Below, in pieces: positions 52,026-59,179 of a stretch of DNA of 63,391 nt. The stretch lies in NCBI GenBank assembly GCA_020427985.1, contig JAGQNR010000002.1:77241-140631 (forward strand). Reading direction: 5' to 3'. This DNA comes from Candidatus Saccharimonadota bacterium. GTDB taxonomy: Bacteria; Patescibacteriota; Saccharimonadia; Saccharimonadales; UBA4665. How positions within the stretch are numbered: position 1 is the stretch's first letter; every line of letters starts with the position of its first letter. The notes beneath the pieces were generated by a model, which was given only the letters and a program-made list of their open reading frames with translations, was not told the origin of the DNA and made no database searches. A program made the translations under genes and the position numbers.

Positions 52026-53219
52026 CTAGTTTGCCGGTGCAGCTTCTAGCGTAGCAGTTAGGGTGAGGGTTTTGCCCTCTCTCGTAACGCTTAGTTGTAC
52101 CTTTTGGCCAGCCTTTTTAGTCGAAAGTAACGATACTAGACTATGTTTTTCGTTGATAGCCGTGCCGTCTACCTTCACAATGACATCTCCGGGCTGCACC
52201 CCGGCCTTGGCGGCGGGACCACCCTCGAGTACCGAGCTGCTTTGCCCCTCGGAGGGCTTGGGTATATACGCTCCGCGTGTGACGGCTAAGTCGTACCGCT
52301 TGGCAATATCATCGGTCAACAGCACATACATAACCCCTAAATAGGGTCGTTCGAGTTTACCCGTTTGTGTCACTGATTCTATTAACCCTTTAATGTTATT
52401 AATGGGGATGGCAAAGCCAATATTTTCTGAGTTACTGGCTACGGCGGTGTTGATGCCAATTACTTCACCGTTCATGTTTACCAGTGGGCCACCCGAGTTA
52501 CCTTGATTAATCGCTGCATCGGTCTGAAATAAATCGTCTAGGCTTTCGTAGCTGGCGCCATCGCCTGCTTCTACGCTGCGGCCATACCCCGAAATAATGC
52601 CTGTAGTAACCGTGTTTTGAAACTGTCCAAGGGCATTTCCAATAGCCACCACGCTGTCACCTACTTGCATAGCGGCCGAATCACCAAGTTTTGCGGGCAC
52701 AAGTTTTTTGCCCTTTGTGTCTTCTATCTGCAAAAAGGCAACGTCTAGGCTGTCACGTTCAGAAGTCCGCCCCAGCACCCGTACCTTATCAAGCACCGTA
52801 CCGTCGCTGAGTGTTATGCTAACGGTCGAAATCCCCTGTGGTACCACGTGCCGATTGGTAAGAACGAGCCCCTTAGCATTCAGCACCACCCCGGTACCAG
52901 CACTTTTTTGCTCGGTAGATCGGGGGCCCATCCCAAAGAGTAGCGCATAGGGGTCAGTTTGGGCAGTAGTGGTGGTAACATTGACCGAAACCACGCTCTC
53001 ACCCACTTGGTTGGCAATAGAGCTCACAATATCGGCTTGTTTACTAAGAACGATTTGCTGCCGAGAAGCACTGGGATCTGAATGACGGGTACTGCTTTGG
53101 CCACCAAGCCACCCTCCTGCAAAGCTAATAGCAAAGAGCACGAGCGCCAGAAAAGCTTGGCCTACACGCCTTGTCTTCGTTGATGGTATGGCAGTTTGAG
53201 ATTGGTTGTTTTGTATCAT
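52026..53219 (-). CDS. HtrA/DegP-like membrane-anchored serine protease
   Basis: A 397-residue protein: short cytoplasmic head, one transmembrane helix (about 21-40), trypsin-like domain and one PDZ domain. The triad is H124 (TNRHVV), D159 (LDVAFLQ) and S242 (GNSGGPL). The PDZ domain has GVQPGDVIVKVDGTAI. It would degrade or refold damaged proteins outside the membrane. GGAGGGGG precedes the ATG. Confidence 0.93.
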   Translation of the reverse strand: MIQNNQSQTAIPSTKTRRVGQAFLALVLFAISFAGGWLGGQSSTRHSDPSASRQQIVLSKQADIVSSIANQVGESVVSVNVTTTTAQTDPYALLFGMGPRSTEQKSAGTGVVLNAKGLVLTNRHVVPQGISTVSITLSDGTVLDKVRVLGRTSERDSLDVAFLQIEDTKGKKLVPAKLGDSAAMQVGDSVVAIGNALGQFQNTVTTGIISGYGRSVEAGDGASYESLDDLFQTDAAINQGNSGGPLVNMNGEVIGINTAVASNSENIGFAIPINNIKGLIESVTQTGKLERPYLGVMYVLLTDDIAKRYDLAVTRGAYIPKPSEGQSSSVLEGGPAAKAGVQPGDVIVKVDGTAINEKHSLVSLLSTKKAGQKVQLSVTREGKTLTLTATLEAAPAN

Positions 53220-53240
53220 TCCCCCTCCTTTGATGGCATA

Positions 53241-53987
53241 CTACGCTGTTTCAAGCAGTAGCAGCGCAAGCGACATTACAATCACTACAGCCGAAAGTAC
53301 AAATAGCACTTCCTTACGCACGAGCGAAGAAAGTTTGTCGAAATGGTCTAAATAGTAAAGCGTTCCAAGACCAAACGATAGCGAACTAAGCAGCAGCGTT
53401 GGCTGAGAAACAAAACTATGGTACACCAACCAGTGGCCCAGCACCCAGGTTAGTGCCGCGCCAAAATACCCCCATATATAGGCTAGTAGTCGAATGTAGG
53501 GCTCGTCGAAACTAAAGAAAAAGTGGTGTGCGGCAAAAAAGCATACCGTACCAACTGCAGCGACCAGCACAATGAGCTGCGAGCGACTGCTAAACGAAAA
53601 TATTGCCATCAAGCCAGCCACCTGGCCGAGCCACGCCTGTAGCGATACCCATACAGGTGAGGTGCGAGGTTTAATAAAAATGAGCCAAAATGCCCAGGCA
53701 AGCACATATGCCACTCGAGTCCAATCGGTGAGCGTACCCATCATAAACACCAGAGTTGAAAGCCCAATGATGATATCGATGGCATTGGCACGAATATTAG
53801 CTACCCAAAAGCGAGGCTGCACGGCAAACATTCGCCATTTGCTGAGCACAATCAGTACCGCGGCAATATTGGCAAGTTCGGCCTTTACAAGTAAAAGCAC
53901 TAAGATAGGCAGCAACGCATTAAAGGCAAGGTACACCGCATGGCCATAGCCACGGCTCGGTTTCAGTTTTTCTATTAGTGGCCTCAT
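53241..53987 (-). CDS. Polytopic membrane protein of unknown function
   Basis: A 248-residue protein with about eight hydrophobic helices and few charged loops; conserved-looking residues are the His pair in AAHHFFFSFDEPY and GHWLVYH. It starts 2 nt after the LCP-family gene. No family is recognised; a role with the LCP protein in transferring polymers to the wall is a guess from context. Confidence 0.65.
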   Translation of the reverse strand: MRPLIEKLKPSRGYGHAVYLAFNALLPILVLLLVKAELANIAAVLIVLSKWRMFAVQPRFWVANIRANAIDIIIGLSTLVFMMGTLTDWTRVAYVLAWAFWLIFIKPRTSPVWVSLQAWLGQVAGLMAIFSFSSRSQLIVLVAAVGTVCFFAAHHFFFSFDEPYIRLLAYIWGYFGAALTWVLGHWLVYHSFVSQPTLLLSSLSFGLGTLYYLDHFDKLSSLVRKEVLFVLSAVVIVMSLALLLLETA

Positions 53988-53989
53988 AC

Positions 53990-55468
53990 TCAGGGTAGTA
54001 TAACAAAATCTACGCCATCTGGCACCAACAAGTCTGCAGGAAGGGTCGGTTGCTCTGTTGCGCCATACTGTTCCAGCAGGTACTGTTTAGTGTAAGGCGC
54101 TCGGTTGCCCGTTACGTCTACAAGGGTTGGCTGTGACACCCGCGGTCGTGAGACAGAATATGGTTGTGTAGTAGCAGTTACGCCGGCGCTCTTTATTTGT
54201 TGCAAACGCATGTCGGTAGCGCCCCTTTCGGACCCAGCCATAACTACTTTGGCCTGTTCTCTTCTAACATTGTCACCAGGGAGCTTGGTTTGTATGTAGG
54301 CTTGCAACTGTTGATATTGGCCTGCTCCCAACTTTGGCTGCAATAGTGGATTTGTAGAGTTTTGGTCTGATTGCAGCAGTGAGGCTAAAGAAACAATTTG
54401 GATAGTCGAATTGGTGTCGCCAGAGGTACTTATCGTAAATAGTCGACGTGCAGCCTCTAGACTCAAATCGGTGCGCAGATTGGCACTGAGCGAATGAAAA
54501 AGTTTAGGAATAACCGATACCTGGCTGGCTCGCTCCATTGTTGTAAGCTGCTGCATAAAACTTTGCACGAGCTGAAGCTGCCGCTGGACGCGGGCGTCTT
54601 CGCCACCCTGCATGGATCGAGCGTATTGCAGCGCCTTTTTACCGTCTAAAATTTGAGTTCCTGCTGGTATGGCAAGCGGCTTGTTGCCGTATTCTGTTGC
54701 CATTGAGGCGTCGTAGTAGCGCTGTGGGTGCTTTACCGTAACACCGCCAATGGCATCAACCGCGCTTCCAAAACTCTCAAAGTTAACGACAATATTGTAG
54801 TCAACTTTTATGCCTGTTACCTCTTGTACGACTTTATCAACCGCCGCAAACCCTGCCTGAACTGTCTCTGGGTCATTGCGTGTATAGGCCGCTTTACCAA
54901 GATAGCTGTATTTTCCGCTTGCATACACGGTGTTAAGAGCCTGCACGGGCCCAAAGTATTGATTGGGCATCGTTACGGAAAGGTTTTTGGGAAGCGGAAG
55001 CATGGTTATGGCGTGTGTCATTACATCGATACTCATAATCGCCATCATATCGGTCAGGTCACTCGCTCGGTGCTTCGCCCCAGCAGTTCCCATAACAAGT
55101 ACGTGTATTCTTCCCTGGTCTTCGCCGGCTAGCAATTGTACCGAAGTATTGCTGGTGGGTGTCTGTGTTGTGGCCACTACCTTGCCCTGAAACACTTGGC
55201 TCACCTGTGCGTAGGTATGCCAGGCAAAGCCCACCGTCAAAAGCAGCGCGCACGCCGAAAACACGCCGGCAAGTTTAACTGGCCACGATACAGTGCGTTG
55301 CTGTCGTTTAATAATAGTGGGGTGTTTGGCTGGTTCATAAGGTGTGAGGTCATATTTGAGTAGTGCCGCGGCAGGCATGGCAGCATGACTACCCACCCCT
55401 CCTGGCTGAAGCTGGTTGGGTCGTGGTGACGATGCAAATAAAAGATCAGTTTGTATATTTTTTTTCAT
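53990..55468 (-). CDS. LytR-CpsA-Psr family protein
   Basis: About 492 residues: long cytoplasmic head, one transmembrane helix (LAGVFSACALLLTVGFAW), the LCP catalytic domain (VLVMGTAGAKHRASDLTDMM with Asp/Arg residues that bind pyrophosphate lipid, and ALQYARSMQGGEDARVQRQ) and a C-terminal LytR_C domain. LCP enzymes attach teichoic acid-like or capsular polymers to peptidoglycan. ATG at 55468 is preferred; a longer frame to 55504 runs into the TACTAT box. Confidence 0.9.
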   Translation of the reverse strand: MKKNIQTDLLFASSPRPNQLQPGGVGSHAAMPAAALLKYDLTPYEPAKHPTIIKRQQRTVSWPVKLAGVFSACALLLTVGFAWHTYAQVSQVFQGKVVATTQTPTSNTSVQLLAGEDQGRIHVLVMGTAGAKHRASDLTDMMAIMSIDVMTHAITMLPLPKNLSVTMPNQYFGPVQALNTVYASGKYSYLGKAAYTRNDPETVQAGFAAVDKVVQEVTGIKVDYNIVVNFESFGSAVDAIGGVTVKHPQRYYDASMATEYGNKPLAIPAGTQILDGKKALQYARSMQGGEDARVQRQLQLVQSFMQQLTTMERASQVSVIPKLFHSLSANLRTDLSLEAARRLFTISTSGDTNSTIQIVSLASLLQSDQNSTNPLLQPKLGAGQYQQLQAYIQTKLPGDNVRREQAKVVMAGSERGATDMRLQQIKSAGVTATTQPYSVSRPRVSQPTLVDVTGNRAPYTKQYLLEQYGATEQPTLPADLLVPDGVDFVILP

Positions 55469-55602
55469 TTTTGATTTTGTAAGTTTGTGCTTATATAGTA
55501 GCACGTTTTACCCAAATGAATAGAGTCAAAAACACAACCTTTTTGCTAAAAGCTTTTGGTTTGCTGTAGCCAATTACCCGGGTATGCCGTATAGTAGTGA
55601 AC

Positions 55603-56268
55603 GTGCAACCAAACGAACAGCCTGTCGTGCCACTCGACGACCCTGCAGTTACCGAAGTAAATCGTCCTAGCTCACCGCGCGGTGAGCAATTAAAATCTAC
55701 TTTAGGAACAATTGGTCTTATTCTCATTGCGCCGCTTATTGCCCTTTGTTTAACCCTGTTTGTTTTTCAGTCGTACCAAGTTGATGGACCCAGTATGCAG
55801 CAAACACTGCATAACAATGACCGGTTAATTGTATGGAAGCTCCCTCGAACATGGGCCAAGCTTACCGGTCATCAATACGTACCGGGTCGTGGTGATATTA
55901 TTATCCTTAATGAGGGTGGCCTAGAATCACTCGGAGGCGATGCTTCGGCAACCAAACAGCTAGTGAAGCGTGTTATTGGCCTACCTGGCGACCGAGTAGT
56001 GATACACGAGGGCGTTATTACTATATATAACACTAGTAACCCTGACGGCATAAAACCCGACGAAGAACTTCCCTACGCCGCCGACGCCAAAATGACTCCA
56101 ACACTCAATGAAATAGATGTCACACTTGGCCCAAACGAAATATATGTATGCGGAGACAACCGGTCAAATTCTCTTGATTCCCGTATGTTTGGCCCAATTA
56201 AGACCGACCAGGTGGTCGGCAAATTGGTTGCCCGCATTTTGCCGCTTAACCAAATGAAGCGTTTCTAA
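55603..56268 (+). CDS. lepB: Signal peptidase I
   Basis: About 221 residues: short disordered head, one transmembrane helix (LGTIGLILIAPLIALCLTLF) and the catalytic domain with Ser64 in QVDGPSMQQTL and Lys122 in LVKRVIGLPGDRV, then VCGDNRSNSLDSR. It removes signal peptides after Sec export. TATAGT at 55590-55595 lies 7 nt before the GTG at 55603; the GTG at 55597 would fall only 1 nt after the box. Confidence 0.93.
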   Translation: MQPNEQPVVPLDDPAVTEVNRPSSPRGEQLKSTLGTIGLILIAPLIALCLTLFVFQSYQVDGPSMQQTLHNNDRLIVWKLPRTWAKLTGHQYVPGRGDIIILNEGGLESLGGDASATKQLVKRVIGLPGDRVVIHEGVITIYNTSNPDGIKPDEELPYAADAKMTPTLNEIDVTLGPNEIYVCGDNRSNSLDSRMFGPIKTDQVVGKLVARILPLNQMKRF

Positions 56269-56311
56269 GGGCATTCCTTTGCCCTGTCGCTTGAAATAAA
56301 GCTAATAATTA

Positions 56312-57193
56312 CTACTTGCGCTGCACTGCTGCCAGTAGTGCTAACAAATCGTTTAGATCGTCTTCGCTAGTAAAGCCAATTTCGATTTTGCCGCCTTTAG
56401 CGGTGTGTCGCACCTGCACTTTGGCGCCCAGCCGGTTAGAAAGTTGCTTGGTGACATCGGTGTCAACTGCCACCCGGCTGCTTACCGTTTTGTGGGGCGA
56501 AAGCCCCATCTTAATAGAAGTAACAAAGCGCTCTGCCTGACGAACCGTCCAGCCATGAGCAATGATTTGCTTGAGCAACTCGTCTTGTTGTTGTGGCTTA
56601 GCCTTGAGCGCAAGAATCTGCCGGGCATGACCCTCACTAATCTTGCCCGTAGCCAGGGCAAGTCGCGCATTTTGTGGCAGCTGCAGCAGTCGCACAATGT
56701 TGCTAACGGTTGTTTCTGCCTTACCAAGCCGCTGGGCGATTTCGGTATAGGCCAGGTTGAACTGTTGATGTAACTGCTCAATCGACGCTGCTTGCTCAAG
56801 CGGGCTAAGGTCTACTCGCTGAACATTTTCGATGAGGGCTATTTCGAGCCTTTCTAGTTCTTTAAACGTACGTACTATGGCTGGAACAGTCTTTTGGCCG
56901 GCTATCTTGGCTGCTCGCCAGCGCCGTTCCCCAGCAATAATTTCGTAATTGCCAGCTGGCAGGCTACACACCACCAGCGGCAACACCACACCGTGGCGAC
57001 GAATGCTCCCTGCAAGCTCCTCGAGCGCCGATTTATCAAACACCGTACGGGGCTGGTTAGGACGTGGTACCAGCGCATCGAGCGGTAGCTGCTGCACGCG
57101 CTCGGCCTCATCGACCAGGAGAGCGGTATTAAAATTTTCTGGAATAAGCGAGCCAAGGCCACGCCCCAATCCTGATTTTTTAGATGTTGGCAC
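56312..57193 (-). CDS. parB: Chromosome partitioning protein ParB
   Basis: A 293-residue ParB: N-terminal GLGRGLGSLIPE, ParB/Srx CTPase domain with IRRHGVVLPLVVC and IIAGERRWRAAKIAG, the HTH region LGKAETTVSNIVRLLQLP and SEGHARQIL, and a C-terminal dimerisation domain. It binds parS and spreads. Its ATG overlaps the parA end by 14 nt. Confidence 0.94.
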   Translation of the reverse strand: MPTSKKSGLGRGLGSLIPENFNTALLVDEAERVQQLPLDALVPRPNQPRTVFDKSALEELAGSIRRHGVVLPLVVCSLPAGNYEIIAGERRWRAAKIAGQKTVPAIVRTFKELERLEIALIENVQRVDLSPLEQAASIEQLHQQFNLAYTEIAQRLGKAETTVSNIVRLLQLPQNARLALATGKISEGHARQILALKAKPQQQDELLKQIIAHGWTVRQAERFVTSIKMGLSPHKTVSSRVAVDTDVTKQLSNRLGAKVQVRHTAKGGKIEIGFTSEDDLNDLLALLAAVQRK

Positions 57194-57941
57194 GATGCAC
57201 TACCTCCTTAGCCAATGCTTTGTATGCTCGAGCGCCCTTGCTCCATTTGTCATGTTCCTGAATAGTCTTGCCGTAACTGGGTGCTTCGGCTAGTCGAATA
57301 TTGCGGGGGATGACTGTTTCAAATAGTTTATTACCGAAATGCTGGGTGACCTCGCTCTTTACCTGGTCGCTCAGCAGCGTTCGCTTGGTATACATGGTAA
57401 GTACCACGCCAAATATTTCGAGTTTGGCGTTTAGCCCACTTTTGACCAGCTGAATGGTCTGTAGTAACTGGCTGAGTCCTTCAAGTGCAAAATATTCGGC
57501 TTGCACTGGTATAAGTACTGCATCGGCAGCGGTCAGAGCGTTGACCGTTAACAAGCCCAGCGCAGGTGGGCAGTCTATTATGACCACTTCTGCATCAACC
57601 TTTGCAAGCAACCTTTGCAAGGTATATTCACGCCGTTGCTGATGCACCAAGTCTAGCTCTGCCTGGGCCAAATCGGGCAAAGCTGGCAGCAAAAATAGGT
57701 TTGGCCGATTGGTTTCGAGCACTGCATTTGCAACATCTTGGCCAGCCAGCAGCACATCGTACATCGAAACTGGTATGTTTTGTTTATCGATACCGAGACT
57801 GCTCGTAGCATTGCCCTGGGGGTCAAGGTCTACCAGCATCACTCGCCGCTTGCCTGTGGCCAGATTGGCCGCCAAGTTGACTGCCGTGGTGGTCTTACCA
57901 ACACCGCCCTTCTGATTAGCGACTGCGAGTACATACGCCAT
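57180..57941 (-). CDS. parA: Chromosome partitioning ATPase ParA (Soj)
   Basis: A 253-residue ParA: Walker A in AVANQKGGVGKTTTAVNLAANL, switch I in LVDLDPQGNATSSLGI, Walker B in EVVIIDCPPALGLL. It moves or positions ParB-parS complexes. AAAGGGG precedes the ATG by 12 nt, and TTTACG-17-TACGCT about 20 nt further up may be its promoter. The gene points away from the likely origin at 58.5 kb. Confidence 0.95.
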   Translation of the reverse strand: MAYVLAVANQKGGVGKTTTAVNLAANLATGKRRVMLVDLDPQGNATSSLGIDKQNIPVSMYDVLLAGQDVANAVLETNRPNLFLLPALPDLAQAELDLVHQQRREYTLQRLLAKVDAEVVIIDCPPALGLLTVNALTAADAVLIPVQAEYFALEGLSQLLQTIQLVKSGLNAKLEIFGVVLTMYTKRTLLSDQVKSEVTQHFGNKLFETVIPRNIRLAEAPSYGKTIQEHDKWSKGARAYKALAKEVVHRANI

Positions 57942-58046
57942 AGTTTATTGTTACCCCTTTATGCTTTTAGCGTAACAGATTGCTGAGGTATCGTAAAGAC
58001 ACAACCAGTACTAGCCATAGAATACTAGCCGTATAAACATAGTCTC

Positions 58047-58140
58047 TCCTACCCCATGGGTATGTTGGTCAATTCGCGGCTCTTGACCTACCCTGCTGTG
58101 TGTCTGGCGTAGAGTCTCCTGCTTACGAGTTGGGGTAGGG
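58047..58140. ncRNA. Candidate structured RNA upstream of parA
   Basis: CCTACCCCA (58048-58056) and TGGGGTAGG (58131-58139) form a perfect 9-bp closing stem. Inside, GGGTA/TACCC (58058-58062, 58089-58093) and GGTCAA/TTGACC (58067-58072, 58083-58088) stack into one hairpin with a bulge, and CGTA/TACG (58108-58111, 58124-58127) makes a weaker second one. The strand is not set: it could be the parA leader (minus) or an independent plus-strand RNA. No Rfam family is recognised from memory. Confidence 0.45.
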
Positions 58141-58377
58141 CTTAGAGTGTTTGCCTCTGCGCGGGTCAAAATAGTCGCTGTAATTTAGTCTTGTTTTCGG
58201 GTATACGGCTAAAAACGCCCTAAAATAACATTTTGCGACATTAGATTTACCGTTTTAGCCCTGTTTACCCCCACGTTGTTTTACCATTTTACTTACCCTA
58301 TTCTTGGCAACGACTCTCGCGGCACGAACAGGTCATGCCTATCCCCCGCTTTTGCCGAGGCTGTCCCAAAACACAAG

Positions 58378-58424
58378 CCAAAGAAAAAAGCAGGCCTTGC
58401 GAGAGTGCCTGCTTTTTTCTTTGG
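58378..58424. terminator. Strong bidirectional terminator
   Basis: An 18-bp perfect inverted repeat (58378-58395 and 58407-58424) with an 11-nt loop. The arms end in AAAAAA/TTTTTT beside a GCAGGC/GCCTGC core, so transcription from either side should stop here, isolating the origin from parA. Confidence 0.85.
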
Positions 58425-58548
58425 TTCGTTTTTGTTTTTGTTTGGTTTGGAATTTTTAGCGATTTTGCCGTTCGTCGTTTTTTTGTTTTTCGTACGTGCA
58501 AAATCTATTAATTAGTATGCTCTACCCTTCAAAATAATGCAATACCTT

Positions 58549-58597
58549 TTGTGCACATTTTTTACTCATTATACACATTTTACCCCAGTTATCCACA
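58549..58597 (+). other. Candidate oriC: three DnaA-box-like sites 20 bp apart
   Basis: TTGTGCACA (58549-58557), TTATACACA (58569-58577) and TTATCCACA (58589-58597) lie in the same orientation with start-to-start spacing of exactly 20 bp, two helical turns. The last two match the consensus TTATNCACA; the first differs by one base. AT-rich sequence flanks them (CTATTAATTAGTA before, AAAATATATGGGTTATAT after) and parAB is 0.6 kb away. Confidence 0.7.
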
Positions 58598-58940
58598 GTT
58601 ACTCCTTGGCTCACTAGGCAAAATATATGGGTTATATCAATTTACAACGCCCACAGCGAATACATGAGGCCGGAAATAGCTATGAACAAGATGCGAGAGC
58701 AGGACAGAGATGTGAGTTGAGCACAAAAGGTTTAGGGTACGGGGATAGGGTGTAGGTTATCGGGTTTGGGGCGTCGGGCGTCAAAATACAATGACATACA
58801 GCAATAGCTATTCAGTGTGCTTTGCTACGATCGAAATGACAAGGTCCTGTTTCGGGGTTTTACTTGACATTCTGGAAGCTCCTGGACTTGTTGTTGTCGC
58901 TTGTAACGACTTCCGTCAGGTGGTACAAAGTGTTTGACGA

Positions 58941-58971
58941 ATGAAACAGTTGCCAGAGGCAAGTGTTTCAT
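58941..58971. repeat. Imperfect palindrome with parS-like half sites
   Basis: Arms of 14 nt (58941-58954 and 58958-58971) pair with one mismatch around AGA. The outer part reads ATGAAACA...TGTTTCAT, which has the letters of parS half sites but in the outward orientation. Confidence 0.5.
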
Positions 58972-59042
58972 GAGGAGTTCTCGCATCAGTTGTTACAACG
59001 AACAACACACAAGCCAAGAGTTGGAAGTGTGGCGAGGTTTTT

Positions 59043-59090
59043 GCCTCCTTTTTTCCGGTAAAAAAGGAAGGCGGGAGCGGCTTCGCCGCT
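59043..59090 (-). terminator. Terminator and hairpin downstream of the large surface gene
   Basis: On the minus strand, GCC-x-CCTTTTTT pairs with AAAAAAGG-x-GGC around CCGGT (59043-59072), followed by A-rich sequence. Next to it AGCGG-CTTCG-CCGCT (59076-59090) forms a second hairpin related to the one at 18441-18455. Confidence 0.6.
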
Positions 59091-59179
59091 GTCGAAGTGG
59101 AGTTAACAGCGATGCAGGTAGACCACAAGCAGTAACCGAGGTAAAAGAAGAACAAAAAGCTATCTTTAAATGTCGGGAC

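Larger units (their letters stand above)
57942..59179. other. Gene-free origin region
   Basis: A 1.24-kb stretch with no supported gene. It holds a candidate structured RNA (58047-58140), an 8-bp inverted repeat GGCTAAAA/TTTTAGCC around 58208-58260, a perfect bidirectional terminator (58378-58424), three DnaA-box-like 9-mers (58549-58597), an imperfect palindrome with ATGAAACA/TGTTTCAT arms (58941-58971) and a terminator for the large gene on the right. ORFs here overlap those structures and have no domain content. Confidence 0.75.

Noticed and set aside
58276-58515. 79-codon plus-strand frame in the origin region
   Set aside because: It runs through the 18-bp terminator repeat and has no domain, start signal or sensible composition.
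57942-59179. Canonical parS site (TGTTTCACGTGAAACA)
   Set aside because: Not seen in the window; only outward-facing half sites occur.
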